Source of the DNA: Paenibacillus cookii
GTDB taxonomy: Bacteria > Bacillota > Bacilli > Paenibacillales > Paenibacillaceae
NCBI RefSeq assembly: GCF_018333375.1
Contig: NZ_BORW01000036.1
Location: 1-51,159, forward strand
DNA length: 51,159 bases
Direction: 5' to 3'
Below, one piece after another: positions 8,625-17,584 of this stretch. Under the pieces are notes generated by a model. That model ran no database searches and had not been told where the DNA came from. It saw only the letters and a list, made by a program, of their open reading frames with translations. Each line of letters opens with the position of its first letter. Within the stretch, counting starts at the first letter, position 1. The position numbers and the translations under genes are program-made.

Positions 8625-9538
8625 TGGAGCAAACGGCCATCGAAATGAAGGGCGTCGAGAAAAAAATGCGGCAAAAGCTGATCGGCCCCATCAACCTGAA
8701 ACTGCCTAAAGGATACGTCATCGGATTGATCGGGGAAAACGGTTCGGGCAAAAGCACGCTCATTCATATGATTTTGAAAATCGTCTTTCCCGACCGGGGC
8801 GACATTGCCTGGTTCGGCGAAAGTTATCCCCACGAGATTCCGCAGCAGGTGCGGCGCCAAATCGGGTTCGTGTCGGAAAAGTCCAGCGTCGAAGAGGACA
8901 ATTTGACCGCGGAGGAAGCGGCCGAGTTCCGGGCGGAATGGTATCCGGAGTGGGACCAGACGTATTTTGAGGAGCTGCTCGGAAAATTCAAGGTCCCCAG
9001 AAACATCAAGTTGAAAAAAATGTCCAAGGGGGAGCGGCGCAAATACGAAATTTCCGCCGCGCTGGCGCATCGGCCAAAGCTGCTGCTGCTCGACGAACCT
9101 TCCTCGGGGCTCGATCCGTTCGCTTGGAAGCTGATGATCGACGAGCTTCGCGAGTACATGGAATCCGGGGAGGCAACCATTTTGCTTTCGACCCATATCG
9201 TCGAGGAAGTGAAAAGGCTGGCCGATTACGTCGTGCTCCTGCATCACGGCAAGCTCCACGGCATGGCGGAAAAGGACGGCCTGATGGACAATTGGAAAGA
9301 GCTTTGGATCAGCGGCGGCATGGACCTGGCCGAGGATTTGCCCGGCATCATTCAGGTCCAGCAGGAATTCCATGGCGTGGTGCGCATGATTACGACGGAG
9401 TGTTTGCAAGCGGAACGGATTTTGCACGACTCGGGCATTTCGGTGTTAAAGACGAGGACGCTTGAGTTGGATGAAATATTAAGCCTGTGGCTAAAAGGCC
9501 ATCTGCCTGCGGGAATGCAGTCAGGGAAAGGAGATTAA
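8624..9538 (+). CDS. ABC transporter ATP-binding protein (YtrB-like)
   Basis: ATPase subunit of an ABC-2 transporter. Walker A is GENGSGKST near residue 38, Walker B is LLLLDEPSSGLDP and the switch histidine is in STHIVEE. The signature motif reads MSKGERRK, which departs from LSGGQ as often seen in YtrB-like ATPases. About 80 residues follow the nucleotide domain. It overlaps the GntR stop by one base and ends four bases before a second ATPase, so the operon carries two distinct ATPases. It is most likely paired with the membrane protein at 7399-8118. Confidence 0.9.
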   Translation: MEQTAIEMKGVEKKMRQKLIGPINLKLPKGYVIGLIGENGSGKSTLIHMILKIVFPDRGDIAWFGESYPHEIPQQVRRQIGFVSEKSSVEEDNLTAEEAAEFRAEWYPEWDQTYFEELLGKFKVPRNIKLKKMSKGERRKYEISAALAHRPKLLLLDEPSSGLDPFAWKLMIDELREYMESGEATILLSTHIVEEVKRLADYVVLLHHGKLHGMAEKDGLMDNWKELWISGGMDLAEDLPGIIQVQQEFHGVVRMITTECLQAERILHDSGISVLKTRTLELDEILSLWLKGHLPAGMQSGKGD

Positions 9539-9542
9539 ACGC

Positions 9543-10445
9543 ATGGTATCGTTGCAATTGGATCACGTGTTTAAGCAGTATGGGGAAAAAACGGCGGTGA
9601 ACAACATATCGCTCCAGGTAGAGCAGGGCGAAATCTACGGCCTTTTGGGCGCAAACGGCGCCGGCAAAACGACGACGATGCGGATGGTGCTGGGGCTCAT
9701 TTATCCGGACGGGGGCGAAATCCGTTACCACGGCAAGCCCTACAGCAATGAACTGACGCGGGTGATGGGATATCTGCCCGAGGAACGGGGCTTGTATCCG
9801 AAGATCAAGGTCAGCGAGCAGATCGTTTATCTGGCGCGGCTGCGCGGGATGTCCAAACAGGACGCGGACAAAAGCCTGCGTTATTGGCTCGACCGGTTCG
9901 AAGTGCCGGAGTATTACGATAAGCGGATCGAGGAGCTGTCCAAGGGCAATCAGCAAAAAATGGGTTTTATCGCCGCCGTCGTGCACAGACCGCAAATTTT
10001 GATTTTGGATGAAGCCTTCAGCGGCCTGGATCCGGTCAACGTGGAACTGCTCAAGGCGACGGTCAAAGAGCTCCGGGACAACGGAACAAGCATTTTGTTC
10101 TCCACGCACCGGATGGAACATGTCGAGGAGCTGTGCCGCCGCATCACGATTCTTCATCGCTCTAATACGGTAGTGCAGGGGGATATCAAGGAAATCAAAA
10201 GCCGTTACCCGCGGGAAGAGGTCGTGCTGCATACCGTGGGAGAGGTGGAACGGCTGGAATCCATCCCGGGCGTCAAATCGGTGGAACGCAACGAGCGGGG
10301 TTACCAGATCAAGATCGGCACGCCGGATACGGCTCAGCTGATTTTGCAGCATGCGATGGCGCAAACGGCCGTTGAACGCTTCGAAATCAAGGAGCCGACG
10401 TTGAACCAAATCTTCATTCAAGAGGTGGGTGAATCCAATGAGTAA
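9543..10445 (+). CDS. ABC transporter ATP-binding protein (NatA/YhaQ-like)
   Basis: A 300-residue ATPase with Walker A GANGAGKTT near residue 37, signature LSKGNQQK, Walker B ILILDEAFSGLDP and a switch His in STHRMEH. The C-terminal extension after the nucleotide domain, ending in EPTLNQIFIQEVG, is typical of the NatA/YhaQ group that works with a NatB/YhaP-type permease. That partner follows with an eight-base overlap. The role is probably export of Na+ or a drug-like compound; the substrate is inference. Confidence 0.9.
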   Translation: MVSLQLDHVFKQYGEKTAVNNISLQVEQGEIYGLLGANGAGKTTTMRMVLGLIYPDGGEIRYHGKPYSNELTRVMGYLPEERGLYPKIKVSEQIVYLARLRGMSKQDADKSLRYWLDRFEVPEYYDKRIEELSKGNQQKMGFIAAVVHRPQILILDEAFSGLDPVNVELLKATVKELRDNGTSILFSTHRMEHVEELCRRITILHRSNTVVQGDIKEIKSRYPREEVVLHTVGEVERLESIPGVKSVERNERGYQIKIGTPDTAQLILQHAMAQTAVERFEIKEPTLNQIFIQEVGESNE

Positions 10446-11730
10446 TAATCTGGGGACGATTATCGGTTTTACGTTCAAAAATAAAGTCAAAACGAAATCA
10501 TTTCTTATTACGACGCTGGTGCTGGCCATTCTGATCACGATCGGGATGAACGTGCCGTATTTCATCAAACAATTCAGCGGCGGGGACGACGGCCCGGATC
10601 GAATCGGTCTTTTGACCGGCAGCGGGCAGGCCGTGGCGTCCGAACTGGAAAAGTATGCGGCGGCTTCGGGTAACAAGGATTATACGTTTGTGAAATATGA
10701 AGGAAATGCCGAAGAGCCGTTGAAGCAGGACGTGAAGGACGGCAAGCTTGAAGGGTATTTGAAGTTCGAGGAGGATCCGGCCGATTCGTCTTTTCCGAAA
10801 GTCGTCTATGCCGGCGAAGGCGGAATGGGGCAAGGGCTGAGCACGTATCTGCAAGGAGCGCTGCAAAACGTCAAAACGGCGATGATCGCCAAGGATGCCT
10901 TGACCGCGGAGCAAATCGCGGCCCTGAATAAACCGGTAAGCCTGGATTCGCTTGACTTATCCGAAGAGGCGAAGGCCAATGCCGGAGGGGACACGGAAAA
11001 GGAAAGAAACCAGAAAATCATGAATTACGTCACGGTCTATTTTCTCATGATTTTGTTCTTCAGCTCCAATATGATGACGGGCAACATGATCGCCGCGGAA
11101 GTCACCGCCGAAAAAAGCTCGCGCATTATGGAAATTCTCATTACGAGCGTGAAACCTCTGAACCAAATGTTCGGCAAAATCATCGGGATTTTCCTGGTAG
11201 GGCTTGTTCAAATCGCCGTGTTTGGCGTGGTGGTGGTAGCGAACCTCATGCTGCCGAACAACGTGGGCATGCTTCAGGAGTTCCACCTGAGCCTGACGGA
11301 TCTCAATATTTCCGTGCTGCTGTATGGTCTGGCGTTCTACATTGTCGGCTACTTCCTGTTTGCGGTGCTGTATGCCGCCGTCGGTTCCATCGTCAGCCGC
11401 ACCGAAGAGCTGGGGCAGGCGGTCATGCCGATTACGATGCTTGGGCTTGCCGCGTTCTACATCGGCATTTTCAGCATCAGCTCGCCGGGAACGATGCTGA
11501 TCAAAGTCACGAGCTTCATCCCGTTCACGGCTCCTACCGCGATGCTGGTGCGGATCGGAATGGGCACCGTGCCGACCTGGCAAATTCTGATTTCCCTGGC
11601 GCTGCTCGTCGTGTCGATCATCGTGTTCGGCTGGTTGTCGGCCAAGATCTACCGCACCGGCGTCCTGATGTACGGCAAACGTCCGTCGTTCAAAGAGCTT
11701 CGCAAAGCCATGAAGGCGTACAAGATTTGA
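10438..11730 (+). CDS. ABC permease (NatB/YhaP-like, ABC-2 family)
   Basis: A 430-residue permease with one N-terminal helix (about 17-37), a large extracytoplasmic domain of about 150 residues, and five or six helices in the second half. The EVTAEKSSRIMEILITSVKP segment at the coupling helix is diagnostic of the NatB/YhaP family. The ATG at 10438 has GAGGTGGG eight bases upstream; an upstream in-frame GTG lies inside that ribosome site. It overlaps the ATPase gene by eight bases. It is the last gene of the GntR-controlled operon; no terminator is evident in the 41 bases before the next gene. Confidence 0.9.
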   Translation: MSNNLGTIIGFTFKNKVKTKSFLITTLVLAILITIGMNVPYFIKQFSGGDDGPDRIGLLTGSGQAVASELEKYAAASGNKDYTFVKYEGNAEEPLKQDVKDGKLEGYLKFEEDPADSSFPKVVYAGEGGMGQGLSTYLQGALQNVKTAMIAKDALTAEQIAALNKPVSLDSLDLSEEAKANAGGDTEKERNQKIMNYVTVYFLMILFFSSNMMTGNMIAAEVTAEKSSRIMEILITSVKPLNQMFGKIIGIFLVGLVQIAVFGVVVVANLMLPNNVGMLQEFHLSLTDLNISVLLYGLAFYIVGYFLFAVLYAAVGSIVSRTEELGQAVMPITMLGLAAFYIGIFSISSPGTMLIKVTSFIPFTAPTAMLVRIGMGTVPTWQILISLALLVVSIIVFGWLSAKIYRTGVLMYGKRPSFKELRKAMKAYKI

Positions 11731-11771
11731 ATCTCATCCAAATACTCATTAAATTTTAAGGAGAATCCAAC

Positions 11772-12986
11772 ATGAAACATTGGAAACGAATGCTCTTATC
11801 CATCACGATCTCGGCGGGACTCATGGCCACGGCCGCGCCTGCCATGGCCGCTCCGCAGCAGCCGGCAGTCAAAGTGAATAACCACGCCGTTCAATATGCC
11901 GGAGGCGCGCCGATCATCGAGCAGGGTACCACGTATGTTCCGCTGAAATCGACGCTCCAGGCGATGGATGCCACGCTGACGGGCGCTGCGAATGATACGA
12001 TTCACGCCGTCGTGAACGGCAAAACGATTACGCTGAAAGGCAAGCTCAAACGGATCAACGGCGTGACGTATGCACCTATTCGGGTGGTTGGCGACGCAAC
12101 GGGCTACGAAGTTCGCTGGGATGCCAAAACGCGCACGGTGCTGCTCATTTCCAAGGGAACCGAAACCGCCAAGACCGGCGGCAAGGGCTTCATGTGGGAA
12201 GTGGAGAACAACGGGAACACGGTGTATTTGGTAGGCTCGATCCATATTGCGGATGACAGCTTTTACCCGCTGCGTCCGGAGTTTGAAGAAGCGTTTGCCG
12301 AAGCTGACTATCTTGGCGTCGAGATCGATCTGAGCAAAGCGGCCGGCGAAGCGCAGCAGAAGATGGTCATGGATATGGGCATGTATCAGGACGGAACGAC
12401 GCTGAAGGATCATATTTCCGGCGAGACGTACGCCAAGCTTGGCAAAATCCTGCAGCAAAGCGGCATGAAGCCGGACGCCTTGGATGCCTTCAAACCTTGG
12501 GTCGTCGAAACGACGATCAGCAGCCTGAAATCGGTGAAGGCCGGATACGAAGCGGCTGCAGGGATCGACCTGTATTTCATCCAAAAAGCGATCGAACGCA
12601 AAATCCCGGTGGTCGAGCTGGAATCCTACGAATCCCAATTGAGCATGTTCAATGGCTTCTCCAAGGAATTGCAGGAGAAAAACCTGAACAACGCGCTGGA
12701 CAATTTCGACGTGCTGGATGACGGCGTAGACAAGATGGCCCAGATGTGGAAAACGGGCAATGACGAGCAGCTGCTCGAACTGACCAACAGCATGGCTGCC
12801 GAGCCGGAATACAACAAAGCGATGCTGATCGACCGCAACGAGAAAATGGCCGAAAAAATCGACGGATACTTGAAAAACGGCAAAAAAGAAGAGTATTTCA
12901 TCGTGGTTGGGGCGGCTCATTATTTGGGCGAGCACGGCATCATCAAGCTGCTGCAGGACAAAGGATACGCTGTCGTTCGGAAGTAA
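11772..12986 (+). CDS. Secreted TraB/GumN-family protein with copper-amine-oxidase N-terminal domain
   Basis: A 404-residue exported protein. The signal peptide is residues 1-26, with probable cleavage after PAMA. A stalk domain of the copper amine oxidase N-terminal type (about 32-125: VKVNNHAV, YVPLKSTLQAM, YAPIRVVGDATGYEVRWDAKTRTVLL) is common in Paenibacillus surface proteins. Residues 138-404 form a TraB/GumN (ChaN-like) domain, with the conserved GSIH near the start and GAAHYLGEHGI near the end, motifs shared with Tiki-type metalloproteases. The biological role is not known. A perfect AAGGAG site precedes the ATG. A 78-base piece of this gene is repeated at 17379-17456. Confidence 0.87.
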   Translation: MKHWKRMLLSITISAGLMATAAPAMAAPQQPAVKVNNHAVQYAGGAPIIEQGTTYVPLKSTLQAMDATLTGAANDTIHAVVNGKTITLKGKLKRINGVTYAPIRVVGDATGYEVRWDAKTRTVLLISKGTETAKTGGKGFMWEVENNGNTVYLVGSIHIADDSFYPLRPEFEEAFAEADYLGVEIDLSKAAGEAQQKMVMDMGMYQDGTTLKDHISGETYAKLGKILQQSGMKPDALDAFKPWVVETTISSLKSVKAGYEAAAGIDLYFIQKAIERKIPVVELESYESQLSMFNGFSKELQEKNLNNALDNFDVLDDGVDKMAQMWKTGNDEQLLELTNSMAAEPEYNKAMLIDRNEKMAEKIDGYLKNGKKEEYFIVVGAAHYLGEHGIIKLLQDKGYAVVRK

Positions 12987-13142
12987 ACCGCCCCGCAAAA
13001 GTTGAGGCCCAAACACCAGGTTTGAAGAAAATGTAGTAAGATGCTTGAACAATTTGCTGCCTAACGGCGGGTTTCGCTTAGATTCATCCTTTGCGCGCCG
13101 TGGGTTCCACAGCCTTTTGTCCCCCGAGCCTTTGCCGTTACT

Positions 13143-13175
13143 AGCCTTTGCCGTTACTGCGGCAAAGGCTCTTTT
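13143..13175 (+). terminator. Terminator after the TraB/GumN gene
   Basis: AGCCTTTGCCG (13143-13153) pairs with CGGCAAAGGCT (13160-13170), followed by CTTTTT. The left arm is present twice in tandem: the 15-base unit GCCTTTGCCGTTACT occurs at 13127-13141 and again at 13144-13158. The remaining 12987-13362 stretch shows no gene apart from the ger promoter. Confidence 0.85.
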
Positions 13176-13274
13176 TAGAAGGGGAGTATGAATCCATCGT
13201 GATCCGTTTCGCCTCGCTTTATTTCCCATCCATTCCAATGATCATCCATTTACTCCTGCATAGTCGATGTATGA

Positions 13275-13305
13275 AGAATAAACGGTTGTGGCTTAGACCA
13301 TAATG
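13275..13305 (+). promoter_or_regulatory. Candidate sigma-G promoter of the germination operon
   Basis: AGAATA (13275-13280) and CATAATG (13299-13305), spaced by 18 bases, resemble the forespore sigma-G consensus (TGAATA and CATACTA). Germinant receptor operons are known sigma-G targets. A start near 13312 would exclude the ATG at 13303 as a translation start and agrees with the small gene starting at 13363. Confidence 0.4.
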
Positions 13306-13362
13306 GAATTACAGGGACGCATGCCTAAACGACGCAAATGTTGCCTTGGACAGGGGGCCGAC

Positions 13363-13497
13363 ATGTGGAAAATGGTGCTTTTCTACCTTCCGGACTGGAA
13401 GGTTTTTATGCAGGGATTCATTGCATTTGTGGTTCCGTATGTCCTCTCAAGGTTTTTTAAATGGATTCATCACTCCAAGGAAGACGAAGGAAAATAA
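13363..13497 (+). CDS. Small membrane protein at the head of the ger operon
   Basis: A 44-residue protein beginning MWKMVLFYLPDWK, with one hydrophobic helix (about 15-31: FMQGFIAFVVPYVLSRFF) and a charged tail (KWIHHSKEDEGK). CAGGGGG at 13351-13357 is a fair ribosome site. It ends 17 bases before gerAA. Some germinant receptor operons carry a small D subunit, usually with two helices; this one-helix protein might play a similar part, but no homology can be shown here. A longer form from ATG 13303 is unlikely. Confidence 0.5.
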   Translation: MWKMVLFYLPDWKVFMQGFIAFVVPYVLSRFFKWIHHSKEDEGK

Positions 13498-13514
13498 CAT
13501 GGCAGGTATCTACG

Positions 13515-15053
13515 ATGAAACAACATGAGAATAAAGAAAACAACACATGGAATGCTGCCCAAGCCTCATTAGAGCCATTTACGGGGAATTTTGCCTTAGA
13601 TCTTGAACGGGTGAGAAAAGAAATCGGCCATAATTCGGATGTGCACTTTAGGGAGTTTCAGATCGGAGGCACAGGCATTTGTGCGGCCATCATTTTTGTG
13701 GATGGACTGTCGGATAAAGAACTTATCGACAAACACATTATGAAATCGCTGATGATGAGTTTCTCGGAAAACCATCATCAGGAGCCATCTATTGTGCAAG
13801 GAGCCGTTTCTAAAGAGTATATTAAAAATCAAGTTCTTACCATTGGTGAAGTAACGGAAGCACGTCATGCAAAAGAGTTGGCGTCCAAGATATTGACGGG
13901 TTCGACCGCCCTGTTAATGGACGGCGTGCAGAATGCGCTCATTCTCGGTAGAACCAAAGGGAAGTCGCGCAATATGGAAGAACCGTCATCGGAGCCGTTG
14001 GTTCGAGGCCCGCGGTTAGGTTTCACGGAATCGTTAAGAGATAATACCGCCCTTTTACGACAGCAAGGCGGCAACAGCAACTTATCCATCCTCAAGTTTC
14101 AAGTAGGAGAGCGTTCAAAAAAAGAACTCGTCATCGCCTATATGAAAGATCTGGCTGATCCTGCTTTGGTGGAAGAGGTCCGGGAAAGAATCAAAAAAAT
14201 CAATATCGATGATGTGCCGGAATCAGGCTATGTAGAGCAGCTGATCGAGGACAATTACCTCAGTCCTTTTCCGCAGGTACAGAATACGGAGCGCCCCGAC
14301 CGCGTATACAGTGCCTTGATGGAAGGACGAGTTGCCATCTTGTTGGACGGGACGCCTTTCGCTTTGATAGTTCCGGTTTCATTAAGTATGATGCTGCACT
14401 CACCGGAAGACTATTATGATCGTTGGATACCGAGTTTTCTTATCCGCTTATTACGTTATTTTGCAGCTATTATCTCGCTTTTTGGACCCTCTTTGTATAT
14501 TTCGTTCGTCTCGTTTCACCAAGGGTTGATCCCTACCAAACTGGCCTTGTCCATCATGGGCACGAGGGAAGGGGTACCGTTTCCCGCCATCATCGAAGCG
14601 CTGATCATGGAAGTTTCGATCGAAATCCTGCGGGAGGGCGGTCTGCGATTGCCTAGACCTATTGGTCCGGCCATGGGGATCGTTGGCGGATTAGTCATCG
14701 GGGAAGCAGCCGTGCAAGCGGGAATCATCAGTCCTATTATGGTGATCGTGGTGGCGCTGACGGCCATTTCTTCCTTTGCCGTCCCTCAATACAGCGCCGG
14801 AATTTCGTTTCGCATGCTTCGTTTTGTAGCCATGTTTTTCGCGGCGGTGTATGGATTGTACGGGGTGGTTCTGTTTTTCCTTTTCCTTTGCAGCCATTTA
14901 GTGAGGCTGAAGAGTTTTGGCGTTCCCTTTATCACGCCGGTCGTTCCTTATCGAGTAAGTGATTGGAAAGACTTGATGATTCGAATGCCGCTTGTGAAGA
15001 TGAGACGCTTTCGGAAGGCGATACAAAAGAAAGATTCCATGCGTAAAGGATAG
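13515..15053 (+). CDS. Spore germination protein, GerA-type A subunit
   Basis: A subunit of a GerA-family germinant receptor, located in the inner spore membrane. The 512 residues show the family layout: a soluble N-terminal region to about residue 280 (FREFQIGGTGICAAIIFVDGL; DGVQNALILGR; ESLRDNTALLR), then membrane helices. Conserved motifs include LLDGTPFALIVP, the IISLFGPSLYISFVSFHQGLIPTKL region and LPRPIGPAMGIVGGLVIGEAAVQAGIISP. ATG 13515 is preferred because GGCAGGT lies eight bases upstream and the N-terminus then fits the family; the open frame extends upstream to 13461. Order A-B-C follows the gerA arrangement. The gene is intact, unlike its B partner. Confidence 0.92.
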   Translation: MKQHENKENNTWNAAQASLEPFTGNFALDLERVRKEIGHNSDVHFREFQIGGTGICAAIIFVDGLSDKELIDKHIMKSLMMSFSENHHQEPSIVQGAVSKEYIKNQVLTIGEVTEARHAKELASKILTGSTALLMDGVQNALILGRTKGKSRNMEEPSSEPLVRGPRLGFTESLRDNTALLRQQGGNSNLSILKFQVGERSKKELVIAYMKDLADPALVEEVRERIKKINIDDVPESGYVEQLIEDNYLSPFPQVQNTERPDRVYSALMEGRVAILLDGTPFALIVPVSLSMMLHSPEDYYDRWIPSFLIRLLRYFAAIISLFGPSLYISFVSFHQGLIPTKLALSIMGTREGVPFPAIIEALIMEVSIEILREGGLRLPRPIGPAMGIVGGLVIGEAAVQAGIISPIMVIVVALTAISSFAVPQYSAGISFRMLRFVAMFFAAVYGLYGVVLFFLFLCSHLVRLKSFGVPFITPVVPYRVSDWKDLMIRMPLVKMRRFRKAIQKKDSMRKG

Positions 15054-15081
15054 CTCTTTTATGAAAGGAAATAAAACCAGC

Positions 15082-16171
15082 ATGAGTAGTCCAAAAGGTC
15101 AAATTACGAATTCGCAAGCGGCGGTTATCCTCGTCAATTACATTCTTGCAGCCGGGATCCTCACCCTCCCCCGAACATCCGTGGAGAAGGTGAAAACACC
15201 CGATGTGTGGATCACCGTTATTTTGGGCGGGATCATCGCCATGATCATAGGGCTGATCATCGTGAAATTAAACCAGCGATACCCCGAAAAAACCTTCTAT
15301 CAATACAGCCAGGAAATTGTGGGGAAATGGATCGGCGGGTTCCTCAGTTTGCTTATTATAGGTTACTTTTTTACTCTTTCTGCATATGAAGTCAGAACGA
15401 TGGCAGAAGTAACCGGGCTTTTTTTGCTGGAAGGCACCCCCACCTGGGCCATCATCCTTCCTTTTATATGGATAGGTCTTTATCTGATCACAGGCGGAAT
15501 CAACGCGATCGCCCGTTTGTTTGAAATTATATTCCCTATTACGATCATCATTTTTTTACTGGTTGCCTTTTTGAGTTTAGGCATATTTGAAATAGATAAT
15601 CTCCGTCCCGTATTGGGATTGGGAGTTGTCCCTACGCTCAAGGGAATCAAGACAACTACGCTCGCTTTTTTTAGGCTCTGAAATTATGCTGCTCCTTGTT
15701 GCGTTTATGAAACAGCCGGACAAAGCCGCCAAAGTCGTTTTGGTTGGCGTATTCATCCCTTTGCTTTTTTACGTCATCACCGTTGTCATGGTCATCGGAG
15801 CCCTGTCAATCGATGGAGTGGTCATGAGTACGTGGCCTACGCTGGAGCTGATGCGAAGTTTTGAGATCCCCGGTTTGATCTTTGAACGGTTTGAATCTTG
15901 GCTGCTTGTCATATGGATTATGCAAATATTCACGACCTTTACGATTACCTACTATGCGGCTGCTTTAGGGATGGCCCAACTCTTCAAAAAAAGGATTCGC
16001 CCGTTTGTTTATGGCTTGGTTCCGATTATTTATCTCATTGCCATGGTTCCAAAAGATATCAATGACCTGTTTAAATTCGGGGATATGGTCGGCAATGCCG
16101 CGTTATTATTATTTGCCGTACTGCCAGTCATTTTGCTTCTGGTATCGAGCGTGAGAGGTGGAAAAGCTTGA
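15082..16171 (+). pseudogene. Spore germination protein B subunit, frameshifted
   Basis: B subunit of the receptor, an amino acid permease-like protein with about ten helices that is thought to bind the germinant. The first part (ITNSQAAVILVNYILAAGILTLPR...) reads to a stop just after TLAFFRL near 15681. The second part continues in another frame from GSEIMLLLVAFMKQPDKAAK to 16171. The break is a run of seven T at 15666-15672; six T would give the in-frame LAFLGSEIM expected of GerAB. So one extra T splits the gene. This may be a true mutation, slippage in a variable run, or a sequencing error. All remaining sequence looks well kept, which suggests a recent event or an error. Confidence 0.85.
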
Positions 16172-17370
16172 AGCACGTTACGGTACGAAACCTTTTGATT
16201 TCGCTGTTGGTTCTTACCCTCTTATCTCTTACAGGATGCTGGAGCAGTAAAGAAATTGAAGATTTGGGCCTGGTTGTAGGCACTTCTTTGGATCTGGACA
16301 CACAGGAGGAGTCCCGGGAAGAATCTGCGGGACAAGCAGGCGGGCCTCCCCGCCGGGATCGAATTACGATAACCAATCAGTTTGTCACCGCAGAGACGAC
16401 AGGCAAAGGCACCAAAAACGCTTCTTCACAACCCAAGGCTTATAACAACGTTTCCGAAACAGGAGATGCGATCCTCCCGACCTTACGCAATATGATATTA
16501 AGAATCGAAAAGCGCGCCTTTGACGAGCATTCAAAAGTGATTATTATTGGGGGGGATCTTGCACGTACCTTGGATCTGCAAAAGATCTTGGATTTTTTTA
16601 TTAGGGAACAGGAAATGAGACCAAGCTGCCTCCTTCTCATCGCTCAGAACCGGGCGAGCCAAACGCTGGATTCGAAAAAGCCGATGGAAGTTCCGGCGTT
16701 TAAACTGGTTGAAATGACACATGGCCACGGCAGAACCACCAAGATTTTACCACCGGCTACGCTGACCAAGATCGAGGGGAAGCTGCATTCCGGGACCAGC
16801 TTTCTTTTGCAAAATGTCGTCTCGTCGGCGAATGGGGACATAAAATTTGAAGGAGCCGCCGTCATTGAAGGGAAAACCAGAAAACTGCGCGGTTTTTTGA
16901 ATGAAAAAGAATTGGAAGGCTTAACGTGGATAACCGGAGAGGGGAAGGGCGGTTTGGTTAAAAGCGTGGACAAAAAGACAGGTGAGCCCATAATATACGA
17001 GGTGTTGTCCATGAAAAGCAAAATTAAGCCCCGCGTTGATGGAAACAACATCTCTTTTAAAATAGAAATCGAGTCTGAAGGAAGAATTGCCGAGCATTGG
17101 GTGGTTTCGGAGAAAACCATCGAAACGGACTTCTTGAAAAGAGCGGAAAAAGCGGCCGAAGAAGAGGTGGAGCGTTTAGTAGAGCATGTATTGGATAAAA
17201 TTCAGCATGAATACAAAACGGACGTTGCCGGCTTCGGAAACAGATTGAGAATTGCGTATCCTCATGTATGGAAGGCAGTCAAAAAAGATTGGGACCAAAC
17301 CTTTAGCGAGGTTCCGATCCGGTATGAGGTCAACCTAACGATCAAAGATTATGGGACGGCCGATGAATAA
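16168..17370 (+). CDS. Spore germination protein C subunit (Ger(x)C lipoprotein)
   Basis: Lipoprotein C subunit of the GerA-type receptor. The start is TTG at 16168, overlapping the gerAB stop (TTGA) and preceded by GAGAGGTGG. The signal ends in the lipobox LTGC (Cys about 25), followed by WSSKEIEDLGLV, the family hallmark. Length is 400 residues, as usual. Later motifs such as AFDEHSKVIIIGGDLA and FFIREQEMRPSCLLLIA are typical of domain 2. A short Gly/Arg insertion (about 50-66) is a little unusual. The gene ends directly before a TraB/GumN relic. Confidence 0.92.
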   Translation: MKHVTVRNLLISLLVLTLLSLTGCWSSKEIEDLGLVVGTSLDLDTQEESREESAGQAGGPPRRDRITITNQFVTAETTGKGTKNASSQPKAYNNVSETGDAILPTLRNMILRIEKRAFDEHSKVIIIGGDLARTLDLQKILDFFIREQEMRPSCLLLIAQNRASQTLDSKKPMEVPAFKLVEMTHGHGRTTKILPPATLTKIEGKLHSGTSFLLQNVVSSANGDIKFEGAAVIEGKTRKLRGFLNEKELEGLTWITGEGKGGLVKSVDKKTGEPIIYEVLSMKSKIKPRVDGNNISFKIEIESEGRIAEHWVVSEKTIETDFLKRAEKAAEEEVERLVEHVLDKIQHEYKTDVAGFGNRLRIAYPHVWKAVKKDWDQTFSEVPIRYEVNLTIKDYGTADE

Positions 17371-17378
17371 GTTGGGTG

Positions 17379-17456
17379 CTGAAACTGGTGAAGGCCGGGG
17401 ACGAAGCGGCTGGAAGGATCAGCCTGTATTTCATCCACAAAGCGATCGAACGCAAA
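17379..17456 (+). pseudogene. Relic of the TraB/GumN gene (78 bases)
   Basis: These 78 bases align without gaps to 12525-12602 inside the TraB/GumN gene, with about 69 identical bases. They still read VKAGDEAAGRISLYFIHKAI in frame, against VKAGYEAAAGIDLYFIQKAI in the full gene. Similarity stops at both edges: on the left at the gerAC stop, on the right just after IERK. It has no start or function. It suggests that a second TraB/GumN copy once stood here or that a segment was copied across the ger operon. Confidence 0.8.
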
Positions 17457-17524
17457 ACCGGTCCTGCGTTATGCTGCAAAATCCAGATCGGAATTGCACA
17501 AACAAAACATATGAGGCTAAAAAA

Positions 17525-17567
17525 GTACCAAAGCCCCGGGCAGGAATGCCCGGGGCTTCTTTGGTAC
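17525..17567. terminator. Bidirectional terminator between gerAC and the hydrolase
   Basis: GCCCCGGGCA (17533-17542) pairs with TGCCCGGGGC (17547-17556), and the flanks GTACCAAAG (17525-17533) and CTTTGGTAC (17559-17567) extend the stem. It sits between two convergent genes and could end transcripts from both sides. Confidence 0.75.
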
Positions 17568-17584
17568 ATGAATACGTTGTGCGG

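Noticed and set aside
9390..10676. A 428-codon minus-strand frame across the second ABC ATPase gene
   Set aside because: It is antisense to two well-recognised ABC genes and its translation shows no domain pattern.
13126..13158. Tandem copies of a 15-base unit as a possible CRISPR or repeat array
   Set aside because: Only two copies, one base apart, are present and the second forms the left arm of a terminator; this is a local duplication.
11796..13238. A 480-codon minus-strand frame opposite the TraB/GumN gene
   Set aside because: The composition is that of a reversed coding sequence, and the true gene on the plus strand has signal peptide, domains and ribosome site.
15626..16171. The second half of the B germination gene as a separate gene starting at 15626
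   Set aside because: The first codons before GSEIM do not resemble the family and there is no ribosome site; the segment is the shifted continuation of the upstream frame.
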